Shown here: positions 1 through 7,111 of the stretch, piece by piece
How the letters are laid out: every line of letters begins with the position of its first letter
How positions within the stretch are numbered: position 1 is the stretch's first letter
Source: CAYSRJ01 sp964525675
GTDB taxonomy: Bacteria; Spirochaetota; B62-G9; DRHN01
Assembly: GCA_964525675.1 (NCBI GenBank)
Contig: CAZGJW010000050.1
Location: 1-19,305, forward strand
Reading direction: 5' to 3'
DNA length: 19,305 bases
The notes under the pieces: generated by a model
What the model saw: only the letters and a program-made list of their open reading frames with translations
Told to the model about the DNA's origin: nothing
Databases searched by the model: none
Position numbers and translations under genes: made by a program

Positions 1-94
1 CCTACTCATAATTCATTAATATGAATTAAATTATCTATACGTGCGTCAGAACTGTGTCAAGGATCGATTCCGAAGTGGCATTCCGCAGATGCAC

Positions 95-115
95 CTTCCC
101 CGGGGGGACGTGCAC
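95..115. repeat. GC-rich palindromic element downstream of the phosphoesterase gene
   Basis: A TCCCC-GGGGGGA dyad lies 17 bases past the stop codon of the minus-strand phosphoesterase gene. It matches 17 of 21 bases of an element at 3425-3445 that abuts the stop of another minus-strand gene. It could form a short GC hairpin at the 3' end of the transcript. No U-run follows on the minus strand, so a classical intrinsic terminator is not supported. Confidence 0.45.
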
Positions 116-131
116 CACTTCTCAGTAATAC

Positions 132-1070
132 TTATCCTGTTGTCAGAACGTATGTCCCGACTTTTTTCGGTTTCAGCTCAATAACAGCGCCCTGCAGCAC
201 GCCCTGCTCATACATACTGCCGGGGTTTATACACAGGGTTTTGCCGATTCTGTGTGTTCCCTTCCCCTCATGAACATGGCCGAACAACCCCAGCAGAGGA
301 TGATATTTCTTGACTGCAGCCATAACCGATTTGCTTCCAACCGGGATGAGGGATTGTCCCGCGTACTTTGGTTTCAGGTCTTCGGTAAGTTCCGGCGCTT
401 CATCGAGTCCGCTGCCGTACGGTGGGGTATGGAAATTAAAGACAGCGGTATGAACATTGGTGACTTTTGCAATTAACGATTCAATCCTCTCCTCGAGGGC
501 CTCCTCCGGCTCTTCACGGGGTGTATCCCAAGGAGTGGGATTGGACCATCCTGTATTTGCCATTTCATGTTGTTTATCTAACTTAATAATTTCACCTTCC
601 ACATCCCTGACATGTTTAGATTCTCGGATAACGTCGTTTATTTCAAACGAATCGTCATTTCCCGGACAGACATAGCACTGGATGCTGCCGCCAGAAAGTT
701 TTTCATCCGCGTATTTCATCCATCGATCGACTGTTTCGAGCATCTGATCGAGAAACAGTTTATCGAGTTTTTCTTCTGATTTTGAAATTTCCTCAACCTC
801 ATCGGGGTCTGTGACATACGGGTAGTAGCCCCTGTTCTGTATTGTTTTTACCATCCCTTCGACTTCTTCTTTTCCGTTCAGGATACTTTCCTGATCCAGA
901 AGTGTAACCTTATAGGTTCCATTACCCTGTGAAATAATCGGAACAACAGCCTTCCCTGTCATGTCTCCGCCCAGAATCAGGGCATCAACTTCGTAAAATT
1001 CTCCGGCACTGATGAACTTCTTCCAGCAAATCTCTGAACCGTGCAGGTCAGATGCAAAAAAAATTTTCAT
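132..1070 (-). CDS. Calcineurin-like metallophosphoesterase
   Basis: A 312-residue dinuclear-metal phosphoesterase, probably cytoplasmic because no signal peptide is visible. The family motifs occur in order: D8-x-H10 (ASDLHG), GGD at 34-36, GNDD at 137-140, a metal-ligand His near 214 (NFHTPP) and GHVH at 264-267. Residues about 45-130 and 150-205 are charged insertions between the motifs and may shape substrate choice. The substrate cannot be read from sequence; the family hydrolyses phosphomono- and diesters. The ATG is preceded by AGGGG with 6-7 bases of spacing, and a TTGACA promoter candidate lies about 140 bases upstream. It is the last gene of the minus-strand group. Family assignment is firm, specific function unknown. 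Confidence 0.9.
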   Translation of the reverse strand: MKIFFASDLHGSEICWKKFISAGEFYEVDALILGGDMTGKAVVPIISQGNGTYKVTLLDQESILNGKEEVEGMVKTIQNRGYYPYVTDPDEVEEISKSEEKLDKLFLDQMLETVDRWMKYADEKLSGGSIQCYVCPGNDDSFEINDVIRESKHVRDVEGEIIKLDKQHEMANTGWSNPTPWDTPREEPEEALEERIESLIAKVTNVHTAVFNFHTPPYGSGLDEAPELTEDLKPKYAGQSLIPVGSKSVMAAVKKYHPLLGLFGHVHEGKGTHRIGKTLCINPGSMYEQGVLQGAVIELKPKKVGTYVLTTG

Positions 1071-1207
1071 ACATTTCCCCTCTTTTCACCTGCTACGGTA
1101 ATTAACAGCAGCCCGGTAAACCGGAAAAAACTTTCTAATTCCGAATCATGTTAAAAATTTCGGTATCAGGAATTAATTCTCTGCCTGTTGCTGTAAAGAC
1201 ATTTTCT

Positions 1208-1237
1208 AGAATACTTCGATATACAATCTCATGTCAA
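1208..1237 (-). promoter_or_regulatory. Putative sigma70 promoter for the phosphoesterase gene
   Basis: On the minus strand a perfect TTGACA (1232-1237) is followed after 18 bases by TATTCT (1208-1213), a 4/6 match to the -10 consensus. Transcription would start near 1201 and leave a leader of about 130 bases. The position between two same-strand genes suggests the phosphoesterase can be transcribed independently. Confidence 0.45.
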
Positions 1238-1305
1238 GAAAAAGTGAATGCCTCCCTTACCTCAAGAGGTGATTTTAAGAACGATCGGCGAAGCCGTATT
1301 TCTTA

Positions 1306-1680
1306 TTATCCGATGTCTATCTCGGCCTTTACGGCGGGTGGCAGTTTCTTTAAAAATCGGGAGTTCCCCTCGATTTTCCCGATTGGATTTGCCGGGGAGG
1401 CAGCGCGGGGCTCGTTACCGACGCTTGACGGGGTGGGGCCGAAGAATATGCATAGCGCATTCCCCTGCGGCCAGAGCGCGAGTTCTCCGATATCCATTTC
1501 AATTCTGGCATCATCTTCAAGATCGACTGCAATACCACAGTCTCCGTAGTACTCATCACCCCAGCGCGTCATGGAGATACGCATGGGTAGCTTTTCATAA
1601 AATTGCAGGGCTGACCTATTCTGATTAAGAACAGCGGTACATTCACTGCCGTTGATTTTGATATGAATTCGTTTTCCCAT
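1306..1680 (-). CDS. TM1367-type cyclophilin-like protein (Cyclophil_like family)
   Basis: A 124-residue protein of the small cyclophilin-like fold known from Thermotoga TM1367. The diagnostic features are an N-terminal beta strand, a FYEKLPMRISMTRWGDEYYG segment in the middle, and an LALWPQGNALCIFFGPTPSS segment. The biochemical role of this family is not established; peptidyl-prolyl isomerase activity should not be assumed. I chose the ATG at 1680 because GAGGAG lies 7 bases upstream. An in-frame ATG at 1800 would add 40 residues without homology that overlap the tail of the upstream gene. A small CGGC-TTC-GCCG hairpin lies just past the stop. The family call is fairly secure. Confidence 0.8.
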   Translation of the reverse strand: MGKRIHIKINGSECTAVLNQNRSALQFYEKLPMRISMTRWGDEYYGDCGIAVDLEDDARIEMDIGELALWPQGNALCIFFGPTPSSVGNEPRAASPANPIGKIEGNSRFLKKLPPAVKAEIDIG

Positions 1681-1768
1681 AAGGCTTCTCCTCGTTTTTT
1701 CAGATTGTTTTTTTTTGATTATCGGTACAGACTGCATGAGGCCTGCTGCTCTGAATGTATACCTATTT

Positions 1769-1846
1769 TTACACCCCCCGGTCCTGCACTTTAATGACAT
1801 TTGAAGTGCAGTGCATTTTAGCTCTCAGGAAATACGGTTTTGCTCA
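1769..1846 (-). other. TGA-interrupted C-terminal tail of the biotin carboxylase
   Basis: Directly after the TGA at 1844-1846 the same frame continues AKPYFLRAKMHCTSNVIKV and stops at TAA (1769-1771). Biotin carboxylases normally extend about 20 residues past the TTIPFH segment with a P-x-F-x-x-G...T-x-F-I pattern, which this stretch loosely resembles. It may be the original C-terminus cut off by a nonsense mutation, or a readthrough product. The resemblance is by eye and needs about four extra residues to align. Confidence 0.4.
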
Positions 1847-3133
1847 GAGATTTTTTATGCGTTCCAGGTGAAAGGGAATGGTGGTTTTAATCCCCTTGCC
1901 CTCGATAATAAATTCTTTCAGCACCTGTCCCATGAGCCTGACTGCGGACTTTTTATCCTTGCCCCAGGTGATAATGTTTGCGAGCAAGGAATCATAGGCT
2001 GTCGAAATGTGATATACATCTTTTTTCGATTCGATCTGCGGAATAAAGGTATCGACAATCACGTTCTTTTTTTCCGGAGGAATGAACCGTTCGATGGTTC
2101 CGGGCGATGCCTCGAAATTATTATCCGGGTCTTCCGCATTGACCCTGCATTCAAGTGCAAATCCGTAACTCTTGAGGTCTTCCTGCGTATAACCGAGCTC
2201 CTCCCCGGCGGAGATACGGAGCTGTTCGTTTATGAGGTCTCTGCGCCAGGTCACTTCGGTTACCCTGTGCTCCACCTGTATACGGGTGTTCATTTCCATG
2301 AAGTAGAAGTTTTCCTTTTCATCGATAAGAAACTCAACGGTCCCGGCATTGGTGTAACCCACCGCTTTTGCCAGTGTAACGGCTGCATCCGTCATAGCCT
2401 TTCGCAATTCATCTGAGATGTCTGCGGGGGAATATTCAATGAGTTTTTGATGCCGTCTCTGAATGGAGCAGTCCCGCTCTCCGAGATGCACCGCATTGCC
2501 ATAGCTGTCAGCAAGCACCTGTACTTCGATATGCCTGTTCGGGTCGATAAGTTTTTCAATGAATACTTCTTCGCTGCCGAAGAGGGTCTTCGCCTGCGCT
2601 TTTACCTGATTGAGTGTGCCGGAAAGCTCCTCCTCTCTGCCGACCCGTTCCATGCCCATGCCGCCCCCGCCTTCCGCAGCTTTGACAATAACAGGGTAGC
2701 CGATTGAGCTGCTGACGGTGGTCGCCTCTTTTTCCGTTTTGAGTGGTGCGCGCGAACCCGGTGTCGTCGGAATACCCGCTTCCTCTGCGATCATTCGTGC
2801 CTTCACCTTGTTTCCCATCTTTATAAACAGCGTAGTGCCGGGGCCGATGAAAATACTGTAATGGTTTGCGACTTTTGCAAAATCTATATTTTCCGAGAGA
2901 AACCCGACTCCCGGATGGATTGCATCGACTTCATACTTCTTGGCAACCGACATGATCTCCGGGATCTCATTGTACGCCCGAATGCAGATGCTCTCATTTG
3001 CCTGGGTTACATGGAGGGACTTTTCATCTCCCGGGGTATACACAGCGACGGACTGTATGTTGTTTTCCTTCAGGGTTTTTAAAATCCGAGCTGCAATTAC
3101 TCCTCTGTTTGCAATCAAAACCTTTTTAAACAT
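1844..3133 (-). CDS. Biotin carboxylase homologue (AccC/PycA-like), degenerate
   Basis: A 429-residue ATP-grasp biotin carboxylase. These enzymes carboxylate biotin on a carrier protein for acetyl-CoA, propionyl-CoA or pyruvate carboxylases. Recognisable parts are IANRG (7-11), AIHPG (71-75), the glycine loop GGGG (155-158), CSIQRRHQK (222-230), EMNTRIQVEH (280-289) and ECRVNAEDP. Several near-invariant positions differ: E to V at 12, Y to V at 76, D to N at 108, R to M at 159, P to R at 290 and G to R at about 296. About nine residues are missing after ICI-R52, where families read G-x-A-x-SYLN. The frame ends in TGA, yet a plausible C-terminal tail continues in frame afterwards (see 1769-1846). 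No carrier or carboxyltransferase gene is adjacent. The fold assignment is certain; catalytic activity is doubtful. Confidence 0.85.
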   Translation of the reverse strand: MFKKVLIANRGVIAARILKTLKENNIQSVAVYTPGDEKSLHVTQANESICIRAYNEIPEIMSVAKKYEVDAIHPGVGFLSENIDFAKVANHYSIFIGPGTTLFIKMGNKVKARMIAEEAGIPTTPGSRAPLKTEKEATTVSSSIGYPVIVKAAEGGGGMGMERVGREEELSGTLNQVKAQAKTLFGSEEVFIEKLIDPNRHIEVQVLADSYGNAVHLGERDCSIQRRHQKLIEYSPADISDELRKAMTDAAVTLAKAVGYTNAGTVEFLIDEKENFYFMEMNTRIQVEHRVTEVTWRRDLINEQLRISAGEELGYTQEDLKSYGFALECRVNAEDPDNNFEASPGTIERFIPPEKKNVIVDTFIPQIESKKDVYHISTAYDSLLANIITWGKDKKSAVRLMGQVLKEFIIEGKGIKTTIPFHLERIKNL

Positions 3134-3329
3134 ATTTAAACCCTGTACCTTTATTCTGATAGTTTATGGTTTTATCCATTAAAATTACGGTTTTTTGTAC
3201 CAGAATTTCATGCAAAGCTGACTATCTATACTGTTACAATTACTTGTAATTACATTCTAGAGGTAAAAACCATTAGGCAAGTGCCGGTTTTAATTGTTAA
3301 AGTTTGGAAGTTTACTTGCCTATTTTTCC

Positions 3330-3355
3330 AAGTAACTTCGATTAAGTTACTTTTT
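3330..3355. repeat. 9-bp inverted repeat AAGTAACTT/AAGTTACTT
   Basis: A perfect 9-bp stem with a CGATT loop, followed on the plus strand by TTT. It resembles a weak AT-rich intrinsic terminator, but no plus-strand gene precedes it. It could equally be an operator upstream of the minus-strand carboxylase gene. Confidence 0.4.
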
Positions 3356-3364
3356 GATACCCAG

Positions 3365-3438
3365 TCCTGCCAGGGATCGGTCCCGGGGGGATGTATCCCA
3401 CCAGGGACATATCCCGCCAGGGACATTCCCCAGGGGGA
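3365..3438. repeat. Array of five TCCC-N-GGGA palindromes at 15-16 bp spacing
   Basis: Five short palindromes start at 3365, 3381, 3396, 3412 and 3427, so the spacing is 16, 15, 16 and 15 bases. Each fits TCCC, three or four bases, GGGA, with small deviations (the first reads TCCTGCCAGGGA). The array begins 7 bases past the stop of the minus-strand MNIO gene. The spacing places units about one and a half helical turns apart. Function is unknown; a 3'-end structure of the MNIO transcript or a protein-binding array are both possible. Confidence 0.75.
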
Positions 3439-3444
3439 CTTGCG

Positions 3445-4410
3445 CTATTTTTCATTGCAAAACCTTTTAAGGGTTTTTATCTGATCCGGGATTCGAGCAG
3501 TGTCGCGTGCATATTCAAGAGTAACTGATATTCTATCATCACTGTCTGCGGGTAAAATATCAAGCAGAAAGTCAAGGGCTTCGAGCTCGAGCCCGCTTAT
3601 TTCATCGTGGCTGTCAACGTAAACGCCGTTTTCCAGACGCTGTATTCCAGATATGTGTATCTCCCTGATGAGCTCGACAGGCAGCAGTTTTACATATTTT
3701 TTAAAACTGCCGAGTACATCGATATCGTTCTGGTACTTCGAAAGGGTATCGATGTATCTTCTGCCGGTGTGAACCGGGTCGAAATGTTTAATACCACTAT
3801 TAATGATGTTTTCAAGCCCATTATAAAACGGGTGGTTTGCCGCTGCGATGAGAGCATGCGCTATATCGAGCACCATCCCATCGAGTATGCCCATTTCTAT
3901 GAAACGGCGAATGTTTTGTGAAAAAAAATCCGCATCCTGAATGTACCGGTACGCTCCTTTTGAGAACCCCTCCGGAATGAACTCCAGGTTTTCCAGAAGT
4001 ATGCGGCTTTCTTTAAAAACTGTACGCGAAAATCTCAGGTTGCGCCCAAGCATAGAAATGGTCTCCTCCGTTGTAAGCGGGGGCGAGCCAGCCGTCGCAA
4101 CGAAGGTTTCACTGTTAACATGAATAATTTTTGCAGAAAGCCCGAAGTGAAACGAGACGAGCGCCGGTTTCGCGATACTGTACGCCTCGCTGAGCTCCGT
4201 AAAATAATTGCTGAAATCATCTGCCGTGGGTAGCAGGTATTCACCATTGCTGTTGTACTGGATATGGAAATAGAGCGGTTTTTTGGCATGGTTCCTGAAA
4301 AAGGATGCCTCGCGGGGCGTTATTTTTTTTATTTCAATAAATTCGGGTGTCTGAAATATGTTTTCGGGAAAATCACTTTGTGCGGATAGCCCGACCAAAC
4401 AATTTTTCAT
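3445..4410 (-). CDS. MNIO-family (DUF692-like) iron-dependent oxidase-like TIM barrel
   Basis: A 321-residue protein whose blocks align with the DUF692/MNIO family (BufB, MbnB, TglH), enzymes that use two or three irons to modify cysteine or amide groups, often in peptides. Matching blocks are PALVSFHFGLS (82-92), LLENLEF (138-144), GMVLDIAHALIAAANH (178-193), EIHISG (250-255), VYVDSHDEIS (263-272) and VTLEYARD (296-303). Candidate metal ligands are H49, H88, E140, D182 or H185, H252, D266, H268 and E299. The usual DVNN motif is DIAH here, so this is a divergent clade. No DUF2063-type partner and no obvious precursor peptide is adjacent. It lies 39 bases after the HAD gene on the same strand, so co-transcription is likely. 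The substrate is unknown. Confidence 0.7.
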   Translation of the reverse strand: MKNCLVGLSAQSDFPENIFQTPEFIEIKKITPREASFFRNHAKKPLYFHIQYNSNGEYLLPTADDFSNYFTELSEAYSIAKPALVSFHFGLSAKIIHVNSETFVATAGSPPLTTEETISMLGRNLRFSRTVFKESRILLENLEFIPEGFSKGAYRYIQDADFFSQNIRRFIEMGILDGMVLDIAHALIAAANHPFYNGLENIINSGIKHFDPVHTGRRYIDTLSKYQNDIDVLGSFKKYVKLLPVELIREIHISGIQRLENGVYVDSHDEISGLELEALDFLLDILPADSDDRISVTLEYARDTARIPDQIKTLKRFCNEK

Positions 4411-4449
4411 CGTCTCATGCTCTTTTCGGCATGCGGAATTTACCGGCGT

Positions 4450-5130
4450 TCAGTTGAGAAAATCCAGTGACAGAATGTCCTGCAGGGACTCCACAATTAT
4501 ATCCGCACGGGTGAAATCCTGATCTCTGGTATTATGACACGGCACTGCAATGACATGAATTCCGGCGGTTTTTGCTGCAGTTACTCCTGCCTCGGAATCT
4601 TCCAGCGCAACGGCGGCGTCCGGCGCTATATTCAGGCGGCTGACCGCTTCGCGGTAAATATCCGGTTCCGGTTTCTGATGGGGTATATCATCACCAAAGA
4701 CCATGGTGTCAAAGTAGGTGGCTATATTGATTTTCAAATCCGAATGGCTTGTGATGTTGTCGAGCACCGCCACTGAGTGTTCGCGTATCGAAGAGGTAAC
4801 GAGTGCCGTCCGATACCCTTTTTGCTTTGCCCGTAGTACACATTCAACCGCGCCATCCATGGGCGAAAGCGGAATCTTTCTTACAAGTTCAGCATATCGG
4901 TCGTATCTGATCTTCAGTATTTGTTCATACCGTTCGACTGGGACTTTGTAGTCCCGCATGATTCTCTTGATATTTTCTGCTGTTGGGGCTCCTATAAAGG
5001 CGTTGACATAATCGGCGGTAAGTGTAACACCAAGATGCCCGGCCACTTCTTCGTACGCACGTATATGTATCCCTTCTGTATCTACAAGCAGTCCGTCAAG
5101 ATCAAAAAAAACGGCTTCCCAGTCTTTCAA
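4450..5130 (-). CDS. HAD-superfamily phosphatase (beta-phosphoglucomutase/phosphatase-like)
   Basis: A 226-residue HAD hydrolase of subfamily IA with a helical cap at about 20-85. Motif I is FFDLDGLLVDT with nucleophile D10 and acid/base D12, motif II is LVTSS (T112), motif III is K153 in HQKPEP, and motif IV is ALEDSEAG (E177, D178). Such proteins are phosphosugar phosphatases or mutases; the LEDS-x-AG form is shared by beta-phosphoglucomutase and broad sugar phosphatases, so the substrate stays open. The start is TTG at 5130, preceded by GGGAGG with about 8 bases of spacing. It is probably the first gene of a minus-strand pair with the MNIO gene, which might suggest a joint pathway, but nothing else supports that. 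Confidence 0.85.
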   Translation of the reverse strand: MKDWEAVFFDLDGLLVDTEGIHIRAYEEVAGHLGVTLTADYVNAFIGAPTAENIKRIMRDYKVPVERYEQILKIRYDRYAELVRKIPLSPMDGAVECVLRAKQKGYRTALVTSSIREHSVAVLDNITSHSDLKINIATYFDTMVFGDDIPHQKPEPDIYREAVSRLNIAPDAAVALEDSEAGVTAAKTAGIHVIAVPCHNTRDQDFTRADIIVESLQDILSLDFLN

Positions 5131-5640
5131 TTTAATCCTCCCTTAATTTCAAGCTCCTTGAATATAACACTAATATACTAATAAGTGACGACTGCCCTTC
5201 GTTTTTTTTGTTTTAACCCAGTACAGAAAGTCTCCAAGGTCCTCAAGCAACTCCTGAGAGGACTCTCGCAATAGGTTTTTACATTTAGAAAGCTCGACAA
5301 TTTTCATGAGGCCTTTATAAATCATTCGGTTAACTGTGTGCGCCTTCATAAAAAACTGCTGCCCGATGCGGCGTATCCCTCTCAATCGATGTGCGGCTTA
5401 ATCAGTACCGGCACGCACGAAAGTACGCCTTACTAATGTAAATAAGGTATAGACATGCGCAAAGTCTTTCCGGTATCTGTTTAGACACATAAATGATACC
5501 AATAGTATAACATCTGAACTGATGAGTAAAAGTAAAAAGCACGTGCCATATTTGTCTTGACAATAAAATTCACCAAGGATAAATTTTCGCCGATTCCTGC
5601 ACCAAACAGAGAAAAAAGTGAAAAATAGGAAATACCTCCC
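5131..5640. other. Divergent intergenic region between the HAD phosphatase and hisD
   Basis: This 510-base stretch separates the minus-strand HAD gene from hisD. Near 5557-5585 is the hisD promoter. A GGTATC ... GATACC inverted repeat spans 5472-5500, and CCTTA ... TAAGG lies just before it. The left end is AT-rich and likely holds the HAD promoter. A 71-codon frame on the minus strand (5170-5385, TTG start) has no Shine-Dalgarno and no recognisable similarity, so I do not call it a gene. No his leader peptide with a histidine run is visible. Confidence 0.5.
5557..5585 (+). promoter_or_regulatory. Sigma70 promoter of the his cluster
   Basis: A perfect TTGACA (5557-5562) is followed after exactly 17 bases by TAAATT (5580-5585). 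Transcription would begin near 5592, about 50 bases before the hisD start. It is the best promoter in the divergent region and probably serves hisD and hisB. Confidence 0.6.
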
Positions 5641-6951
5641 ATGAACGCTGGCGATATAAGAATAGAGGATTTCTCCCGTCTGGGTCGGCATGAAATTGCT
5701 GAATTCTGCAGGAGCAGACGGGGCATGTTTCCCGGGGATGCCGAAAAAAAAGTTGCCGCCATTATTGCGGATGTTGAAGAAAACGGTGACAGGGCCCTGC
5801 AGCGGTATACCAAAAAGTTTGACGGTGTCGACGTGTCGGAATTCAGGGTCAGCAGTTTGGAGATAAAAGACGCAGCAAGGGGCATTGATGAACCGCTTTC
5901 TGAAGCTATCGATATTGCCATTGAGAGGGTAAGGCGCTTTCATGAGCACAATCCAATCAGTGATTGGACGTTCACAGACGAACTCGGAAACCTGCTTGGA
6001 CAGAAATGCACACCTCTCAGAAGGGTTGGGATATACATTCCCGGGGGCAAAGCGGCATATCCTTCATCTCTTATTATGACGGCTGTTCCCGCAATGGCAG
6101 CGGGTGTTAGGGAGATTGCGGTCGTATCTCCCCCTTCATCATTCGCCGCTCCCTCTGCAATATGCGCTGTTTTGCAGAAACTTGGATGCATCAACGAAGT
6201 GTACAGGGTGGGAGGAGTGCAGGGAATCGCGGCTCTTGCGCTCGGTACCGAATCGATACAGTGCGTCGATAAGATTGTCGGACCGGGAAATATATATGTT
6301 ACGCTTGCAAAAAAGCAGCTCTTCGGGTATGTTGATATCGACATGGTGGCCGGTCCGAGCGAAGTGCTTGTGATTGCCGACGGTTCTGTTCATCCGAGGG
6401 TAACCGCTTCCGACCTTATTGCGCAGGCTGAACACGATGAAAACGCGAGGGCGCTGTGTGCCGTCACCTCTTTGAAGTCGGCGAAAGAGATTTCCGGTTG
6501 GATTGTCCAACTTGCCGAACAGAGCTCACGAAAAGAAATTATTGAAAAGTCGATTCGGCAAAACGGTTGTATATATATCGTCAAGGATGTTCAGGACGCT
6601 GTCTTTCTTGCAAATGAGACTGCACCCGAACATCTCGAACTGCAGGTTCAGGATGCGCAGGAATATGTGAAAGATATCGTAAATGCCGGGGCAATCTTTA
6701 TCGGGCAATATTCGGCGGAAGCATTCGGCGATTATATTGCAGGACCGAGCCATGTGCTCCCTACCGGAGGAACGGCGAGGTTCTTTTCTCCGCTCAATGT
6801 TCTGAGTTTTGTAAAGTTCAGCAGTATAGTCCGGATGTCGAAAGAAGGAACAGAAGCGCTCGGCATGCATGCGCGTATTATTGCAGAAAGCGAAGGGCTT
6901 CACGCGCACGTTCTTTCTATCGAGGATAGGATGTCGGATCAAGACAAATAA
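5641..6951 (+). CDS. hisD: Histidinol dehydrogenase
   Basis: A 436-residue zinc enzyme that oxidises L-histidinol to L-histidine in two NAD-dependent steps, the last reactions of histidine synthesis, in the cytosol. The sequence shows the Zn ligands Q262 and H265 (IAQAEHDENA), D364 (AFGDYIAGPSH) and H421 (EGLHAHV). The catalytic pair E330-H331 lies in APEHLE, and the signatures GPGNIYVTLAKK and DMVAGPSEVLV are present. Length and start are normal for the family; the Shine-Dalgarno before the ATG is weak. It opens the plus-strand his cluster behind a TTGACA promoter. hisB follows 160 bases later, an unusually loose spacing for a his operon. Confidence 0.97.
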   Translation: MNAGDIRIEDFSRLGRHEIAEFCRSRRGMFPGDAEKKVAAIIADVEENGDRALQRYTKKFDGVDVSEFRVSSLEIKDAARGIDEPLSEAIDIAIERVRRFHEHNPISDWTFTDELGNLLGQKCTPLRRVGIYIPGGKAAYPSSLIMTAVPAMAAGVREIAVVSPPSSFAAPSAICAVLQKLGCINEVYRVGGVQGIAALALGTESIQCVDKIVGPGNIYVTLAKKQLFGYVDIDMVAGPSEVLVIADGSVHPRVTASDLIAQAEHDENARALCAVTSLKSAKEISGWIVQLAEQSSRKEIIEKSIRQNGCIYIVKDVQDAVFLANETAPEHLELQVQDAQEYVKDIVNAGAIFIGQYSAEAFGDYIAGPSHVLPTGGTARFFSPLNVLSFVKFSSIVRMSKEGTEALGMHARIIAESEGLHAHVLSIEDRMSDQDK

Positions 6952-7111
6952 AGGCAGCGCGGCGCCTGAGTCAACGGGGTAACAACAGTGCTGTTAAACA
7001 AATCCGCGTTGATGAGTTGGTTTTTAGCCTGTTGTGTTTTTTATAGTAATTGTAGATGAAAGACGGGGTGAAAGGTATCCGAAATACTGCTCATGTAACG
7101 GAGAAAGTTTT

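Larger units (their letters stand above)
3134..3444. other. Gene-free, dyad-rich region between the carboxylase and MNIO genes
   Basis: This 311-base stretch separates two minus-strand genes. Its left half is AT-rich and must hold the carboxylase promoter, though no convincing -35/-10 pair stands out. It contains three dyads: AATTAC-TT-GTAATT (3238-3251), TAGGCAAGT (3274-3282) with ACTTGCCTA (3314-3322), and AAGTAACTT-cgatt-AAGTTACTT (3330-3352) followed by a T-run on the plus strand. Its right end holds the palindrome array at 3365-3438. No plausible open reading frame is present. Confidence 0.6.

Noticed and set aside
1844..1846. Selenocysteine at the biotin carboxylase TGA
   Set aside because: No stem-loop with SECIS-like features is evident just downstream, and homologues have no conserved Cys at this point.
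1811..2416. 201-codon plus-strand frame antisense to the biotin carboxylase
   Set aside because: It mirrors the codons of the carboxylase on the other strand and shows no domain or ribosome-binding site.
3361..3445. CRISPR-like array
   Set aside because: Units are 11-12 base palindromes with 3-5 base spacers, far from CRISPR repeat and spacer sizes, and no cas genes are present.
5170..5385. 71-codon minus-strand reading frame between the HAD phosphatase and hisD
   Set aside because: TTG start without a Shine-Dalgarno, no recognisable domain, and an AT-rich region with promoter signals. It may be a chance frame; conservation in relatives would change this.
5557..5640. Histidine attenuator or T-box ahead of hisD
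   Set aside because: The predicted leader is only about 50 bases with no His-codon run, T-box sequence or terminator hairpin.
5398..5949. 183-codon minus-strand frame overlapping the hisD 5' end
   Set aside because: It overlaps the strongly supported hisD coding region and promoter and has unlikely protein composition.
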